DNA of 64,000 bases. Origin: Amphibiibacter pelophylacis (lineage in GTDB: Bacteria > Pseudomonadota > Gammaproteobacteria > Burkholderiales > Burkholderiaceae_C). Under the pieces are notes generated by a model. It saw nothing but the letters and a program-made list of their open reading frames with translations, was not told where the DNA came from and made no database searches. The stretch lies in NCBI RefSeq assembly GCF_037688875.1, contig NZ_JAWDIE010000019.1, positions 1 to 64,000 on the forward strand, written 5' to 3'. The translations under genes were made by a program, and so were the position numbers. Shown here one piece after another: positions 1 through 8,830 of this stretch. Position 1 is the stretch's first letter; every line of letters starts with the position of its first letter.

Positions 1-1
1 C

Positions 2-685
2 CGGTCCGCCCCGAGCAGCCTCAGCGGTCAGAACGCCTGGGACAAACGCTCCCCGGCAGGCGGTCGCAGTGGCAGCAACAGCAGCCGCCCGATGTTCGGC
101 CTGACCGCCCTGCCCCCCCGGCGCAGCACCGCCGCCATGACCGGGCGGCTGGACCGCCTGCTGTGGCTGCTGGTGCACGACCTGTCGCTGTGGAGCGCGC
201 TGGATCACGGCGACCGCGCGCTGCTGGCGCAGCAGATGGCGCCCTGGCCGCAGCTCTTCGCCTGGCTGGGGCAGCAGTATGACGAGCTGGGCGCGATCTC
301 GGCGGCCACGCTGCAGCGCCATCTGGCCCACGCGCACTGGAGCCCTGCGCCCGGCCACGAGGACAGCGCCGAAGCCCTGCACCACAGCGCCAGCGCCATC
401 GCGCGCAAGGTGATGGCGCTGCTGCCGCCCAATGATTCGTCCGCCGCGCGCATCCAGGACGTGCAGACCACGCTGCAGCAGCTGCACCTGGAGCACCTTG
501 ACCGCCGCATCGAGCGCCTGCTGCGCCAGCGCAGCGAACCCCCTTCTGACGACGGCGAAGCGTCCAGCGGCGACAGCCCCGCACTTCGCGAAGAACTGGC
601 GCGCTGCCTGCAGCGGCGCGATGCCCTGAAAAAGCGCCTCAGCCCGATCGGCCGAGAGGGTGTTCCTGGCCAGCCCAGCGGCTGA
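2..685 (+). CDS. dnaG: DNA primase, C-terminal part (gene cut by window edge)
   Basis: The reading frame is open from base 2, so only the last 227 codons are present and the true start lies outside the window. The visible part begins with a Ser/Gly/Arg-rich linker and continues into an all-helical segment (about residues 45-190 of the fragment). A late stretch reading LEHLDRRIERLLRQ is typical of the C-terminal helicase-binding domain of DnaG, which contacts DnaB and sets primer length at the replication fork. The zinc-finger and TOPRIM catalytic domains are not in view, so the call rests on this C-terminal domain and is good but not certain. It converges on the minus-strand gene at 692 with a 6 bp gap. 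Confidence 0.75.
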   Translation, partial: RSAPSSLSGQNAWDKRSPAGGRSGSNSSRPMFGLTALPPRRSTAAMTGRLDRLLWLLVHDLSLWSALDHGDRALLAQQMAPWPQLFAWLGQQYDELGAISAATLQRHLAHAHWSPAPGHEDSAEALHHSASAIARKVMALLPPNDSSAARIQDVQTTLQQLHLEHLDRRIERLLRQRSEPPSDDGEASSGDSPALREELARCLQRRDALKKRLSPIGREGVPGQPSG

Positions 686-691
686 TCGCCG

Positions 692-1294
692 TCAGTTTTT
701 GGGCGGGGGATCGCCCTTGTCCGGCACGTTCAGCGCGCTTTGCAGCGCCTGGCCCCAGTGGATGCGAGCGTGCGCGGCCAGCGGCTCCAGGCTCTGGTTG
801 AGGTGCTGCTGCAGGTCGGCCAGCACACGCCGCTGGATGGCCTCGGCCCAGACGGGCGACTGCTGCAGCACGCCACGCGTGATGCACTCGACCCACTGCT
901 GCTGCCCGGCCTGCGTCTGCTGCTGGATCAGGGCGGGCAGCTCGTCGCGCAGCCACAGCTGCCAGCGCTGCTGGGCCTGCGCGTCGGCCTGCGCCTGCGC
1001 AGCCACCCGCGCCTCTTCGCGGCAGCGGGGTTCGAGTTCGCGCAGCAGCTCGGCGCGCAGTTCATCCCGGACATCATCCCGGACTTCGGCGCGGACTTCG
1101 GCGCGAACATCTTCCCTGATCTCGGCGCGGACCTCGTCCTTCAGCGCCTGGCGCACGCGCGCCTGAATCTGCTCGCGGCTCAGGCCGGACGGCGCGGGCT
1201 GCAGCACCTGATCAAGCACGGGCAGATCGGAAAGATCCGGCAGACCTGACAAGCCAGGAGCGCTGGGTGCGTCAGTAGCATCAGACGGGGTCAT
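692..1294 (-). CDS. Unknown charged helical protein with tetrapeptide repeats
   Basis: This 200-residue protein belongs to no family I recognise. It has no signal peptide or membrane segment. The first 40 residues are Pro/Ser/Leu-rich and probably disordered. Residues about 53-88 form a near-perfect series of four-residue units of the form [DE]-[VIL]-R-[ADE], and a Gln/Ala-rich helical region follows to the end. The ATG overlaps the holC stop by 4 bp (ATGA), so it is translationally coupled to holC, which suggests pepA-holC-this gene are co-transcribed. The repeat reads as a long charged helix or coiled coil, so an oligomerisation or scaffold role is possible, but function is unknown. Confidence 0.75.
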   Translation of the reverse strand: MTPSDATDAPSAPGLSGLPDLSDLPVLDQVLQPAPSGLSREQIQARVRQALKDEVRAEIREDVRAEVRAEVRDDVRDELRAELLRELEPRCREEARVAAQAQADAQAQQRWQLWLRDELPALIQQQTQAGQQQWVECITRGVLQQSPVWAEAIQRRVLADLQQHLNQSLEPLAAHARIHWGQALQSALNVPDKGDPPPKN

Positions 1295-1818
1295 GCGGAA
1301 TCCTTCACCAGATGTTCGATCTCGTGCCCGGCCTCGCGGTACTCGCGCCAGCGCTGACGCGCGGCCGCCAGGGCGGCGGGCGCGTCACCGACCACCTCCA
1401 GCAGGCGCTGGACGCCGCGTGCGGCGCAGGTGGACAGCAGCGCCTGCACGGCGGCCGGGCGGGTTTCGTCCCAGCCCAGGTTGAGCCAGACGGGCAGCAG
1501 CGGCGCATCGGCCGGATTGCGTGGCGCAGGGGGCCAGGGCGGCAGGCTGGCGTCGGGCAGCGCGTCCAGCAGCAGGATGCGGCTGCGGGGCAGCACGGCC
1601 TGGGCCTCGTCGGGCGGCATCAGCACCCAGTCGGCCGCGCGCAGCAGCGGCCAGACACGCTCGGGCGCGATCTTGTTCAGGCGCCCGGCTAGGTCGGTCG
1701 CCCGGCCCGGCCCGGCGTACAGCCACAGGCGCACGTCGGGGCGGGACAGCGCCTTGTCCATCAGGCGCACGCCGTAGTGCAGCGGATCGGGCCGGTGCGT
1801 GTAGAACTGGATTTTCAC
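1291..1818 (-). CDS. holC: DNA polymerase III subunit chi
   Basis: This 175-residue protein opens with MKIQFYTH, the usual start of HolC, followed by the family's helix and the RLWLYAG segment near residue 30. Chi binds psi within the clamp-loader complex and links the replisome to the tail of SSB on lagging-strand DNA. The length is slightly above the common 140-150 residues because of a Pro-rich insertion around residues 90-105. It lies 37 bp downstream of pepA on the same strand; the pepA-holC order is widely conserved in proteobacteria and supports the call. It overlaps the next gene by 4 bp. Confidence 0.85.
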   Translation of the reverse strand: MKIQFYTHRPDPLHYGVRLMDKALSRPDVRLWLYAGPGRATDLAGRLNKIAPERVWPLLRAADWVLMPPDEAQAVLPRSRILLLDALPDASLPPWPPAPRNPADAPLLPVWLNLGWDETRPAAVQALLSTCAARGVQRLLEVVGDAPAALAAARQRWREYREAGHEIEHLVKDSA

Positions 1819-1855
1819 CGGCTGGACCCGTTTGCAGCCACCGCGCGCGCTGCGC

Positions 1856-3481
1856 TCAGCGGGCGACCTTGCGCGCCGTGCGGGCGGCCGGGGCTTTGGC
1901 GGCGGACTTCACCACCGCTTTATCAGCGACTTTTGCGGCAGCCTTGCCCTTGGCTTTGGCCGCTTTGGCAGGAGCCGCTTCGGGGGCGGGCCCCTTGGGC
2001 GCGAAATCCAGCACAAAGCGCGTCAGCAGCGAGACGGGGCGGCCCGTAGCGCCCTTGGCCGCGCCGCTGACGTGGGCGGTGCCCGCCACGTCCAGGTGGG
2101 CCCAGCGATAGGCTTTGGCGAAGCGCGCCAGGAAACAGGCGGCGGTGATCGACCCGCCTGCGCGCGAGCCCACATTGGCCACGTCGGCAAAGTGGCTCTT
2201 GAGCGCCTGGCCATATTCCTCTTCAACCGGCATGCGCCAGCAGGTGTCCAGCGCCTGCTGTCCGGCCTGGCCCAGCGCGCCCGCCAGTTCGTCGTCGGGG
2301 CTGAACAGGCCCGAATGACGGTGGCCCAGAGCGATGATGCAGGCGCCGGTCAGCGTGGCGACATCGACCACGGCGGCGGGCTTGAAGCGCTCGGCGTAGG
2401 TCAGCGCGTCGCACAGGATCAGGCGGCCTTCGGCGTCGGTGTTGAGCACCTCGATGGTCTGGCCCGACATGCTGGTGACCACGTCACCGGGCTTGGTTGC
2501 CGTGCCGCTGGGCATGTTCTCGCAGGTGGGCACCAGCACGACCAGGTTCAGGCGCGGCTGCAGCTGCACGATGGCGCGCAGGGTGCCCAGCACGCTGGCG
2601 GCGCCACCCATGTCGAACTTCATCTCGTCCATGTCGGGCGCGGGCTTGATCGAGATGCCGCCCGTGTCAAAGGTGATGCCTTTGCCGACCAGTACCACGG
2701 GCGCCACGTCCTTGCTGGTGCCGGTGTAACGGGCCACGATGAAACGCGGCGGCTCGGCGCTGCCGCGCGTCACGGACAGGAAAGAGCCCATGCCCAGTTT
2801 TTCGATCTGTTTGCGCTCCAGCACCTCGACCTTGAGCTGCGGCCAGTGGCGCGCCAGCTCTTCGGCCTGCTCGCCCAGGTGGGTGGGCGTGCAGACGTTG
2901 CCGGGGCGGTTGGCCAGCTCGCGGGCCAGAGCCACACCGGCTGTGGTGGCGCGGGCTTCTTCCAGCCAGGCCTCGAAGCTGCTGCGATCAACACCGCCCA
3001 CCCGGCGAGCGCGCGACGGGGCCAGCACCGTCCAGCTCACCTGACCCAGCTGGCTGTCCTGGCGGGCGGACGGCTTGGTGCGCGTGTAGACGTAGACCGA
3101 CTGATCCACGCTGCGCACCAGCGCCAGCGCGTGGCCGAAGGACCAGGGCACATCGCCCACCACCGTCAACGCCAGGTGTTTGATGCTGCCGCGCGTCAGT
3201 CCCGCCAGCGTTTTCAGACCGGTCTGCAGGGCGTCCTGCACGGCGGTGGCGCCCAGCGCATCGGCGCCGACCACGGCCACGCGGCTTGCGTCGCCCAGGC
3301 GGTGCAGGTAGAGGCTGCGGCCGGCCTTGGGCGCCCAGTCGCCGTCCTGCATGGCCTGGCGCAGCACACTGGCGGCCTCGGCGGGCAGGCTGTCGAGCGC
3401 GGAGCTGCCGGACAGGATGAGAACGGTTGCGTCGGCCGGGCTGGCCAGGGCCTGAGTTGCGAAGTCAACGGAAAATTGCAT
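1856..3481 (-). CDS. pepA: Leucyl aminopeptidase (M17) with basic C-terminal tail
   Basis: This is a 541-residue cytosolic M17 metallopeptidase that removes N-terminal residues from peptides; in E. coli the same protein also binds DNA in Xer recombination and carAB control. The signature NTDAEGRL is at residues 347-354, and the metal-binding lysine/aspartate segment GKGITFDTGG lies upstream at about 265. The family is usually about 500 residues. Here residues 495-541 form an extra Ala/Lys-rich tail with about 13 basic residues, resembling histone H1-like tails. The ATG is only 38 bp from the divergent lptF start, so the two share one short promoter region. holC follows 37 bp downstream. Confidence 0.95.
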   Translation of the reverse strand: MQFSVDFATQALASPADATVLILSGSSALDSLPAEAASVLRQAMQDGDWAPKAGRSLYLHRLGDASRVAVVGADALGATAVQDALQTGLKTLAGLTRGSIKHLALTVVGDVPWSFGHALALVRSVDQSVYVYTRTKPSARQDSQLGQVSWTVLAPSRARRVGGVDRSSFEAWLEEARATTAGVALARELANRPGNVCTPTHLGEQAEELARHWPQLKVEVLERKQIEKLGMGSFLSVTRGSAEPPRFIVARYTGTSKDVAPVVLVGKGITFDTGGISIKPAPDMDEMKFDMGGAASVLGTLRAIVQLQPRLNLVVLVPTCENMPSGTATKPGDVVTSMSGQTIEVLNTDAEGRLILCDALTYAERFKPAAVVDVATLTGACIIALGHRHSGLFSPDDELAGALGQAGQQALDTCWRMPVEEEYGQALKSHFADVANVGSRAGGSITAACFLARFAKAYRWAHLDVAGTAHVSGAAKGATGRPVSLLTRFVLDFAPKGPAPEAAPAKAAKAKGKAAAKVADKAVVKSAAKAPAARTARKVAR

Positions 3482-3519
3482 GGCGCCCTTTCGTGCCGCA
3501 GAGCAGTTGTTAAGATGCG

Positions 3520-4629
3520 GTGATGTTATTCGATTTGGCTCTCAGACGCGACGTATGGCGGACATTCGTCGCCACCGGGCTGGTGCTGCTGGCCCTGCTG
3601 GTCACCGTCACGCTGATGGAGGCGCTGCGCATCACCGCCAACGGCAGCATCAGCCCAAGCGACACGCTGCAGTGGCTGGGCTGGCTGCTGGGATCGCAAT
3701 CACCGCTGGTGGTGGTGCTGGCCTGGTCCATCGCCCTGATGGCTGTGCAAAGCCGACTTTATGCGGGCAGTGAAATGGTGATCTGGTTCGCCAGCGGCAT
3801 CTCGCTGGCCCGCCTGCTGCGCCCGCTTCTGCTGGCCAGCCTGCCCGTGGCGCTGCTGACACTGGCGCTGGGCTGGTGGCTGCAGCCGACCAGCGCCGCG
3901 CAGCAGCAGCGCCTGACCGACCAGTACGCAGCCGGATCGGTGCTGGCGCGGCTCACGCCGGGCGTTTTCCAGGCCTTTCCGGGCAAGGGTGCGCTTTTTC
4001 TGGATCAACCCGAGGGGCCGGATGCGGCCAGCACGCTTTACGCCCTGACCGCGCAGGACGCCATCAGCGCCATGGGCCTGAATTCGGACACCGCCCGCAT
4101 CGGCCAGGACAGCACGGCCAGCGGCCGGGCGCGCGACGCCACGCTGCAGGCCGGGGAGCTGATCCACCAGGATCCGGCCAGCGGCACCACCGACCGCGTC
4201 CGCTTTGAAGCCCTGCAGTGGCTGGACCAGCGCCCGCCCGCCGAGCGCGCCGCCGTGCCCTGGGAGCAGCGCCCCAGCGCTGAACTGTGGCGCACGCGCG
4301 CCCAGCCCGAAGCCCGCGCCGAACTGTTCGGCCGCCTGTCGCCCGCCGTCCTGCTGATGGTGATGGTGCTGCTGAGCGCCGTGCTGGCCGTGCACCACCC
4401 GCGCCAGCCCTCGGTCTGGGGCTGGCTGGGTCTGGGGCTGGTGGCGCTGATTTATTTCAACACACAGTTTCTGGCGCAGCGCTGGCTGCAGCAGGACCGG
4501 GCCGCCTGGGGCCTGATCGTTGCCGGGGTGCACGGCATTCCGCTGGCGCTGGCCCTGGCGCTGCTGTACTGGCGCCAGTACCAGGGCGTGCGCCGCCCCG
4601 GTCTGTGGCCGCGCCGGAGCGCCGCATGA
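3520..4629 (+). CDS. lptF: LPS export ABC permease LptF
   Basis: This 369-residue inner-membrane permease of the LptB2FG complex extracts lipopolysaccharide from the inner membrane for transport to the outer membrane. Three membrane segments lie in the first 120 residues, followed by a periplasmic jellyroll-type domain (about 125-270) and three more membrane segments to about 355. The frame can start at GTG 3520 or ATG 3523. No Shine-Dalgarno is visible, and a TAAGAT box at 3511-3516 sits so close that the mRNA could be leaderless. It overlaps lptG by 4 bp, and the pair, divergent from pepA, is the classical pepA-lptFG arrangement. Confidence 0.92.
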   Translation: MMLFDLALRRDVWRTFVATGLVLLALLVTVTLMEALRITANGSISPSDTLQWLGWLLGSQSPLVVVLAWSIALMAVQSRLYAGSEMVIWFASGISLARLLRPLLLASLPVALLTLALGWWLQPTSAAQQQRLTDQYAAGSVLARLTPGVFQAFPGKGALFLDQPEGPDAASTLYALTAQDAISAMGLNSDTARIGQDSTASGRARDATLQAGELIHQDPASGTTDRVRFEALQWLDQRPPAERAAVPWEQRPSAELWRTRAQPEARAELFGRLSPAVLLMVMVLLSAVLAVHHPRQPSVWGWLGLGLVALIYFNTQFLAQRWLQQDRAAWGLIVAGVHGIPLALALALLYWRQYQGVRRPGLWPRRSAA

Positions 4630-5765
4630 TGCCGCGCCACCGCCGTCTGATCCTGGGCCTGCTGCTGCAGCGCGTGCTGCTGCTGGTCGTGGCGCTGCTG
4701 GCGCTGTTTGCTTTCCTGGACGCCACGCGCGTTTTCGCCCAGGTCAGGCCGGACGGCTACAGCTGGTTGCAGGCGCTGGGCCAGATCGGACTGCGCATGC
4801 CGCGCCACCTCTACGACGGTCTGCCGCTGGCGGTGCTGCTGGGCGCGGTGATGGCACTGAGCCACCTGGCGCAGACCTCGCAGTTCACCGTGCTGCGCGC
4901 CGCCGGGCTGGCCCCGCGCGATCTGGTCCGCCTGCTGGCGGGCACGGGCGTGGCGCTGGCCGCGCTGACCTGGCTGTGGGGCGACCAGGTGGCCACGCGC
5001 ACCGACCAGGCCGCGCAGACGCAGCAGGATCTGCGCCTGGGCCGTCGCGCCGCCACCGATGCGCCGCCCGTGTGGCTGCGCGAGCGCTGGCCCGCACCGG
5101 GGTCGCCAAGCAGCGAACCGGCCACGCTGCGCTTCATCAGCGCCCGGGTGCGCGGCAGCGGCGAACTGGCCGATGTCGTCATCCAGGCCTTCGACGATCA
5201 GGGGCGGCTGCGCAGCACCTGGCGCGCAGCCGGGGCGCAGATTCCACCAACCGCCAGTGGCCACTGGACGCTGATGGACGCGCGCCGCACCGATTTCCCG
5301 CCCGCAGGCGATGCCCCCACCGCGCCGCCGCTGGCCGAAATCCGCCAGGCCCGCATGGACTGGCCCACGCAGCTGGACACCGCGCTGGTGCTGTCGGCCC
5401 TGAGCCCCAGCTACCAGATGAGCAGCGCCCGCCTGCTGGAATACGGCCGCCACCTGCGCGACGCCGGACAGAGCGACCAGCCCTACAGCGTCGCGCTGTG
5501 GAACCGCATTTTTTACGCCCTGGGCTGTGGCGTGCTGCTGCTGCTGGCCCTGCCCTTTGCCTACGCACCGCCCCGGCGCAACGCCAGCGGCATGGCCCTG
5601 CTGGCGGGCACGCTGCTGGGCGTGGCTTACGTGCTGGCCAACAGCGTCGCTGCACAGATCGGCCAGATCTACCAGTGGAACGCCCTGGCCAGCACCGCCT
5701 GGCCGACGCTGCTGGCGCTGGCCGGGGCCACGCTGTGGCTGCGCCGCACCTGGCGGCTGCGCTGA
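4626..5765 (+). CDS. lptG: LPS export ABC permease LptG
   Basis: This 379-residue protein is the partner of LptF in the inner-membrane LPS exporter. It has the same architecture: membrane helices near residues 10-35, 55-80 and 95-120, a periplasmic domain (about 130-280), then three C-terminal helices ending in an Arg-rich cytosolic tail. The segment RMPRHLYDGLPLAVLLG in the N-terminal third is characteristic of the YjgP/YjgQ family. The first ATG (4626) overlaps the lptF stop as ATGA, which supports coupled translation; ATG 4629 is an equally plausible start. Confidence 0.92.
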   Translation: MMPRHRRLILGLLLQRVLLLVVALLALFAFLDATRVFAQVRPDGYSWLQALGQIGLRMPRHLYDGLPLAVLLGAVMALSHLAQTSQFTVLRAAGLAPRDLVRLLAGTGVALAALTWLWGDQVATRTDQAAQTQQDLRLGRRAATDAPPVWLRERWPAPGSPSSEPATLRFISARVRGSGELADVVIQAFDDQGRLRSTWRAAGAQIPPTASGHWTLMDARRTDFPPAGDAPTAPPLAEIRQARMDWPTQLDTALVLSALSPSYQMSSARLLEYGRHLRDAGQSDQPYSVALWNRIFYALGCGVLLLLALPFAYAPPRRNASGMALLAGTLLGVAYVLANSVAAQIGQIYQWNALASTAWPTLLALAGATLWLRRTWRLR

Positions 5766-5795
5766 CCCGGCGCTCCTTCCTTTCAAGGCCCTGCC

Positions 5796-6770
5796 ATGAA
5801 CCTGCACCAGTTCCGATTCGTCCAGGAGGCGGTGCGCCGCAACCTCAACCTGACCGAAACCGCGCGCGTGCTGCACACCTCTCAGCCGGGCATCTCCAAA
5901 GCCATTCTCGAACTGGAAGAAGAGCTGGGCATCGACATTTTCGTGCGTCACGGCAAGCGCCTGCGCCGCGTCTCCGAGCCTGGGCAGAAGGTGCTGGAAT
6001 CGGTGGAAATCATCCTGCGCGAAGTCGCCAACCTGCGCCGCATCGGGCAGGAGTTCTCGCGCCAGGACGTGGGCCGCCTGAGCATCGCCACCACGCACAC
6101 GCAGGCGCGCTACATGCTGCCCGAGCCGCTGGCCCGCCTGCGCCAGATCTACCCCAAGGTGCAGGTCAGCCTGCACCAGGGCACGCCCGACCAGGTCACC
6201 GCCATGCTGCTCGACGAGGTCGCCGACGTGGGGCTGGCGACCGAATCGGTGGCCGAATCGGACGCGCTCATCACCTTCGCCTGCCACGAGTGGCAGCACG
6301 CCATGGTCGTGCCCCAGCACCACGAGCTGGCGCAGCTGCCCGAATCGGCGGTGATCACGCTGGAGCAGCTGCAGCGCTGGCCGCTCATCACCTACCAGCC
6401 CTCGTTCGCCGGGCGCAAACGCATCGACGCGGCGTTCGAGCAGCGCCAGCTCACGCCGCAGATTGCGCTGGAGGCCATCGATTCCGACATCATCAAAACC
6501 TATGTGCGCCTGGGCATGGGCGTGGGCATCATCGCCGAAATGGCGCTGCAGCCCCCCGGCCAGACGGGCGAAGCGCGCCCTGACAAGGACCTGGTCTGGC
6601 GCCCGCTGGGCCACCTGTTTGGCAGCAACACGTCGCGCCTGGCGTTCAAGCGCGGCGTTTACGCGCGCGATTACGTGCTGACTTTTGCCGAACTGTTCTC
6701 GCCGCGCCTGACCCGCGAGCTGCTGCTGCGCACGCTGCAGGGGCCGGGCAAGGACCACTATGAGCTTTGA
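5796..6770 (+). CDS. cysB: LysR-type regulator of the CysB/Cbl group
   Basis: This 324-residue LysR regulator starts MNLHQFRFVQEAVRRNLNLT, with a winged helix-turn-helix at residues 1-60 and a co-inducer domain from about 90. The N-terminus and the TTHTQARYMLP stretch after the linker are those of the CysB subgroup, which activates sulfate assimilation genes in response to acetylserine. It lies 30 bp after lptG and only 16 bp before a mercaptopyruvate sulfurtransferase, a context that fits control of sulfur metabolism. CysB itself versus the close paralogue Cbl cannot be separated from this sequence alone. Confidence 0.85.
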   Translation: MNLHQFRFVQEAVRRNLNLTETARVLHTSQPGISKAILELEEELGIDIFVRHGKRLRRVSEPGQKVLESVEIILREVANLRRIGQEFSRQDVGRLSIATTHTQARYMLPEPLARLRQIYPKVQVSLHQGTPDQVTAMLLDEVADVGLATESVAESDALITFACHEWQHAMVVPQHHELAQLPESAVITLEQLQRWPLITYQPSFAGRKRIDAAFEQRQLTPQIALEAIDSDIIKTYVRLGMGVGIIAEMALQPPGQTGEARPDKDLVWRPLGHLFGSNTSRLAFKRGVYARDYVLTFAELFSPRLTRELLLRTLQGPGKDHYEL

Positions 6771-6786
6771 ACAACAGGAGAAAACC

Positions 6787-7656
6787 ATGAGCGATGCTGT
6801 CCTGATCTCCGCCCCCGACCTGCGCGCCGGGCTGGAGACGCCCGGCGCCCAGCCCCCCGTGCTGCTGGACTGCCGCCACTGGCTGGCCCAGCCTGCGCAG
6901 GGCCGCGAGGCCTGGCTGGCGGGGCACATTCCCGGCGCGCACTTCGCCCACATGGACGAAGACCTCAGCGGCACGCACAGCCCCGGCAGCGGCCGCCACC
7001 CGCTGCCGCAGCGCGAGGCGCTGGCGCAGTCGCTGGCACGCTGGGGCATCACGCCTGACAGCCGCGTGGTCGCCTACGACGCGCACTCGGGCGCCATGGC
7101 GGCACGCGCCTGGTGGCTGCTGCGCTGGATGGGCGTGCGCCAGGTGCAGGTTCTGGACGGCGGCCTGCCCGCCTGGACCGATGCAGGCGGGGCGCTGGAA
7201 TCGGGCGCCACCCCGGCCGCACCGGGCGCCACCCCGGTCACCTGGCCCGAAGCACAACGGGCCACGCGCAGCACAGCCGACGTGCTGGCCGGAATTGGCC
7301 AGCAGCGCCTGATCGACGCCCGCAGCGCAGACCGCTATCGCGGCGAAAACGAAACACTGGACCCGCTCGCCGGGCACATTCCGGGCGCGCTCAACCGCTT
7401 TTACGGGCTCAACCTGGGGCCGGACGGCCGCTTCCTGGCGCCCGACGTTCTGCGCGCGCAGTGGGCCGAACTGGGCGTCACCGCAGACACCGCCGCGCAG
7501 ACCCTGCACCAGTGCGGCTCCGGCGTCACCGCCTGCCACAACCTGCTCGCCCTGGCCCACGCCGGCCTGCCCCCGGGCGTGCTCTACCCCGGCTCGTGGA
7601 GCGCCTGGTGCTCGGACGCGGGGCGGCCGAGGGCGGTGGGGGTGGAGGCGGCTTGA
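6787..7656 (+). CDS. sseA: 3-mercaptopyruvate/thiosulfate sulfurtransferase
   Basis: This 289-residue tandem-rhodanese enzyme transfers sulfur from 3-mercaptopyruvate (or thiosulfate) to cyanide or thiols. The inactive N-terminal rhodanese domain (about 1-140) carries the GHIPGAHF motif. The C-terminal domain has the active-site loop CGSGVTAC with catalytic Cys243; the Gly-Ser-Gly-Val form is typical of mercaptopyruvate rather than thiosulfate specificity. The start at 6787 is chosen over the upstream in-frame ATG at 6760 because AGGAG sits 6 bases before it and because 6760 overlaps the regulator gene. It lies directly behind the CysB-type gene. Confidence 0.9.
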   Translation: MSDAVLISAPDLRAGLETPGAQPPVLLDCRHWLAQPAQGREAWLAGHIPGAHFAHMDEDLSGTHSPGSGRHPLPQREALAQSLARWGITPDSRVVAYDAHSGAMAARAWWLLRWMGVRQVQVLDGGLPAWTDAGGALESGATPAAPGATPVTWPEAQRATRSTADVLAGIGQQRLIDARSADRYRGENETLDPLAGHIPGALNRFYGLNLGPDGRFLAPDVLRAQWAELGVTADTAAQTLHQCGSGVTACHNLLALAHAGLPPGVLYPGSWSAWCSDAGRPRAVGVEAA

Positions 7657-7792
7657 AGGTATCCGGGCCAGATCAGCCGGATGGCGCAGCACCAGACGCC
7701 TGTAAATGCTTTTCGGGCAAAAGCAGACCGGAAAGCTCAAGCGGTGACATCGGACAAACCCCGCTTGCCCGCCAGGTGTTCGACGTGACCCC

Positions 7793-8728
7793 TCAAAAAT
7801 GAATCGCATCCGGCCCCGGGTCCACCAGCCCGGCGGACAGCGCGGGAGCTGGGCTGGCTGCAGGCGCTGGGTTTGGGGCTGAGCCTGGCGCAGGTGCGGG
7901 CGTATCCAGCGCAGCGCTGGCCGGGATCAGCCCCTGCTGCACGGCGGCGCGGTGGGCCTCGATGGCCAGCAGGCCTTCGAAAATCAGGGTGTCGACGATG
8001 ACGTGCGGCCAGGTGACGGCCTCGTGCAGGCGCACGGCAGCGCCCCCGGCCATGATGAGCACCGGCACCTGGTTCAGGCGCTGCTGCAGGCGGCGCAGCT
8101 GGCCTTCGATGGCGCCCGCCAGGGCGAAGGTGCCCCCGCTCATCAGAGCATCCGATGTGTTGGTGGGGAAATCGACCACGCGCCCGGTGGGCACCTTGAG
8201 CCCGGCGGTGCCCAGCTCCAGCGCTTTCTGCATCAGGCCAAAGCCGGGCAGCACGACGCCGCCCAGGAAGCGGCCGTCGGCGTCGAGGGCGTCGATGGTC
8301 ACGCAGGTGCCGACCATGACGACGACGGCCGGCTGGTTCAGGCCCTGCTGGCGCAGGCGGTGACGGGCGCCGATCAGCGCCACCCAGCGATCAGCGCCCA
8401 GGCGGCTGGGGTGGTCGTAGCCGTTGCTCACGCCCGCCTCAGAGCGGCCAGGCACCACCCAGCGCGGGCTTAAGTCCCAGAACTCCAGCTGCTCGCAGGC
8501 GCGCACGCGGATGGCTTCCGACGCCACCACGCAGCCCAGCATGCGCGTGGGCTGGCTCCATTGCACGCCCACCTGGCGGGCCAGTCCGGCCCACTGGCGC
8601 TCGGCCAGATCGTCCACGCGCTCCAGGAAAACGGCGCCGTGGGCCACCAGCCCGGCGCCCGGCTCGGGCCGGTCGTAAATGGCCCACTTCAGGCGGGTGT
8701 TGCCAATGTCTATGCACAGAAAGCTCAT
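7793..8728 (-). CDS. coaX: Type III pantothenate kinase with Pro/Ala-rich tail
   Basis: This 311-residue enzyme catalyses the first step of coenzyme A synthesis, phosphorylation of pantothenate, and belongs to the CoaX (type III) family, which is insensitive to CoA feedback. Evidence is the N-terminal phosphate loop DIGNTRLKW (residues 6-14), the GADRWVALIGA segment (about 110-120) and the GTCVTIDALD motif (about 140). The family is usually about 250-260 residues; the excess is a low-complexity Pro/Ala/Ser tail after about residue 265 that looks disordered. birA, a common neighbour, is not present; upstream on the same strand is pilU, 102 bp away. Confidence 0.93.
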   Translation of the reverse strand: MSFLCIDIGNTRLKWAIYDRPEPGAGLVAHGAVFLERVDDLAERQWAGLARQVGVQWSQPTRMLGCVVASEAIRVRACEQLEFWDLSPRWVVPGRSEAGVSNGYDHPSRLGADRWVALIGARHRLRQQGLNQPAVVVMVGTCVTIDALDADGRFLGGVVLPGFGLMQKALELGTAGLKVPTGRVVDFPTNTSDALMSGGTFALAGAIEGQLRRLQQRLNQVPVLIMAGGAAVRLHEAVTWPHVIVDTLIFEGLLAIEAHRAAVQQGLIPASAALDTPAPAPGSAPNPAPAASPAPALSAGLVDPGPDAIHF

Positions 8729-8830
8729 GACCCGGACGGCGCCGACAGCGCAAACATCAAAAACGCCATCTTAGGGCCTGAAGCCGCCGCGCGACGGGCG
8801 CAGCCCCCCGCGTTTGTCCCTGGTTTCAGC

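Noticed and set aside
4452..7052. An 866-codon minus-strand frame under lptG, cysB and sseA
   Set aside because: Shadow of three well-supported plus-strand genes; no family resemblance.
7657..7792. A small gene or operator between sseA and coaX (ATCCGG...CCGGAT inverted repeat near 7662-7682)
   Set aside because: Six-base inverted repeats of this kind arise by chance; no open frame or T run supports a function.
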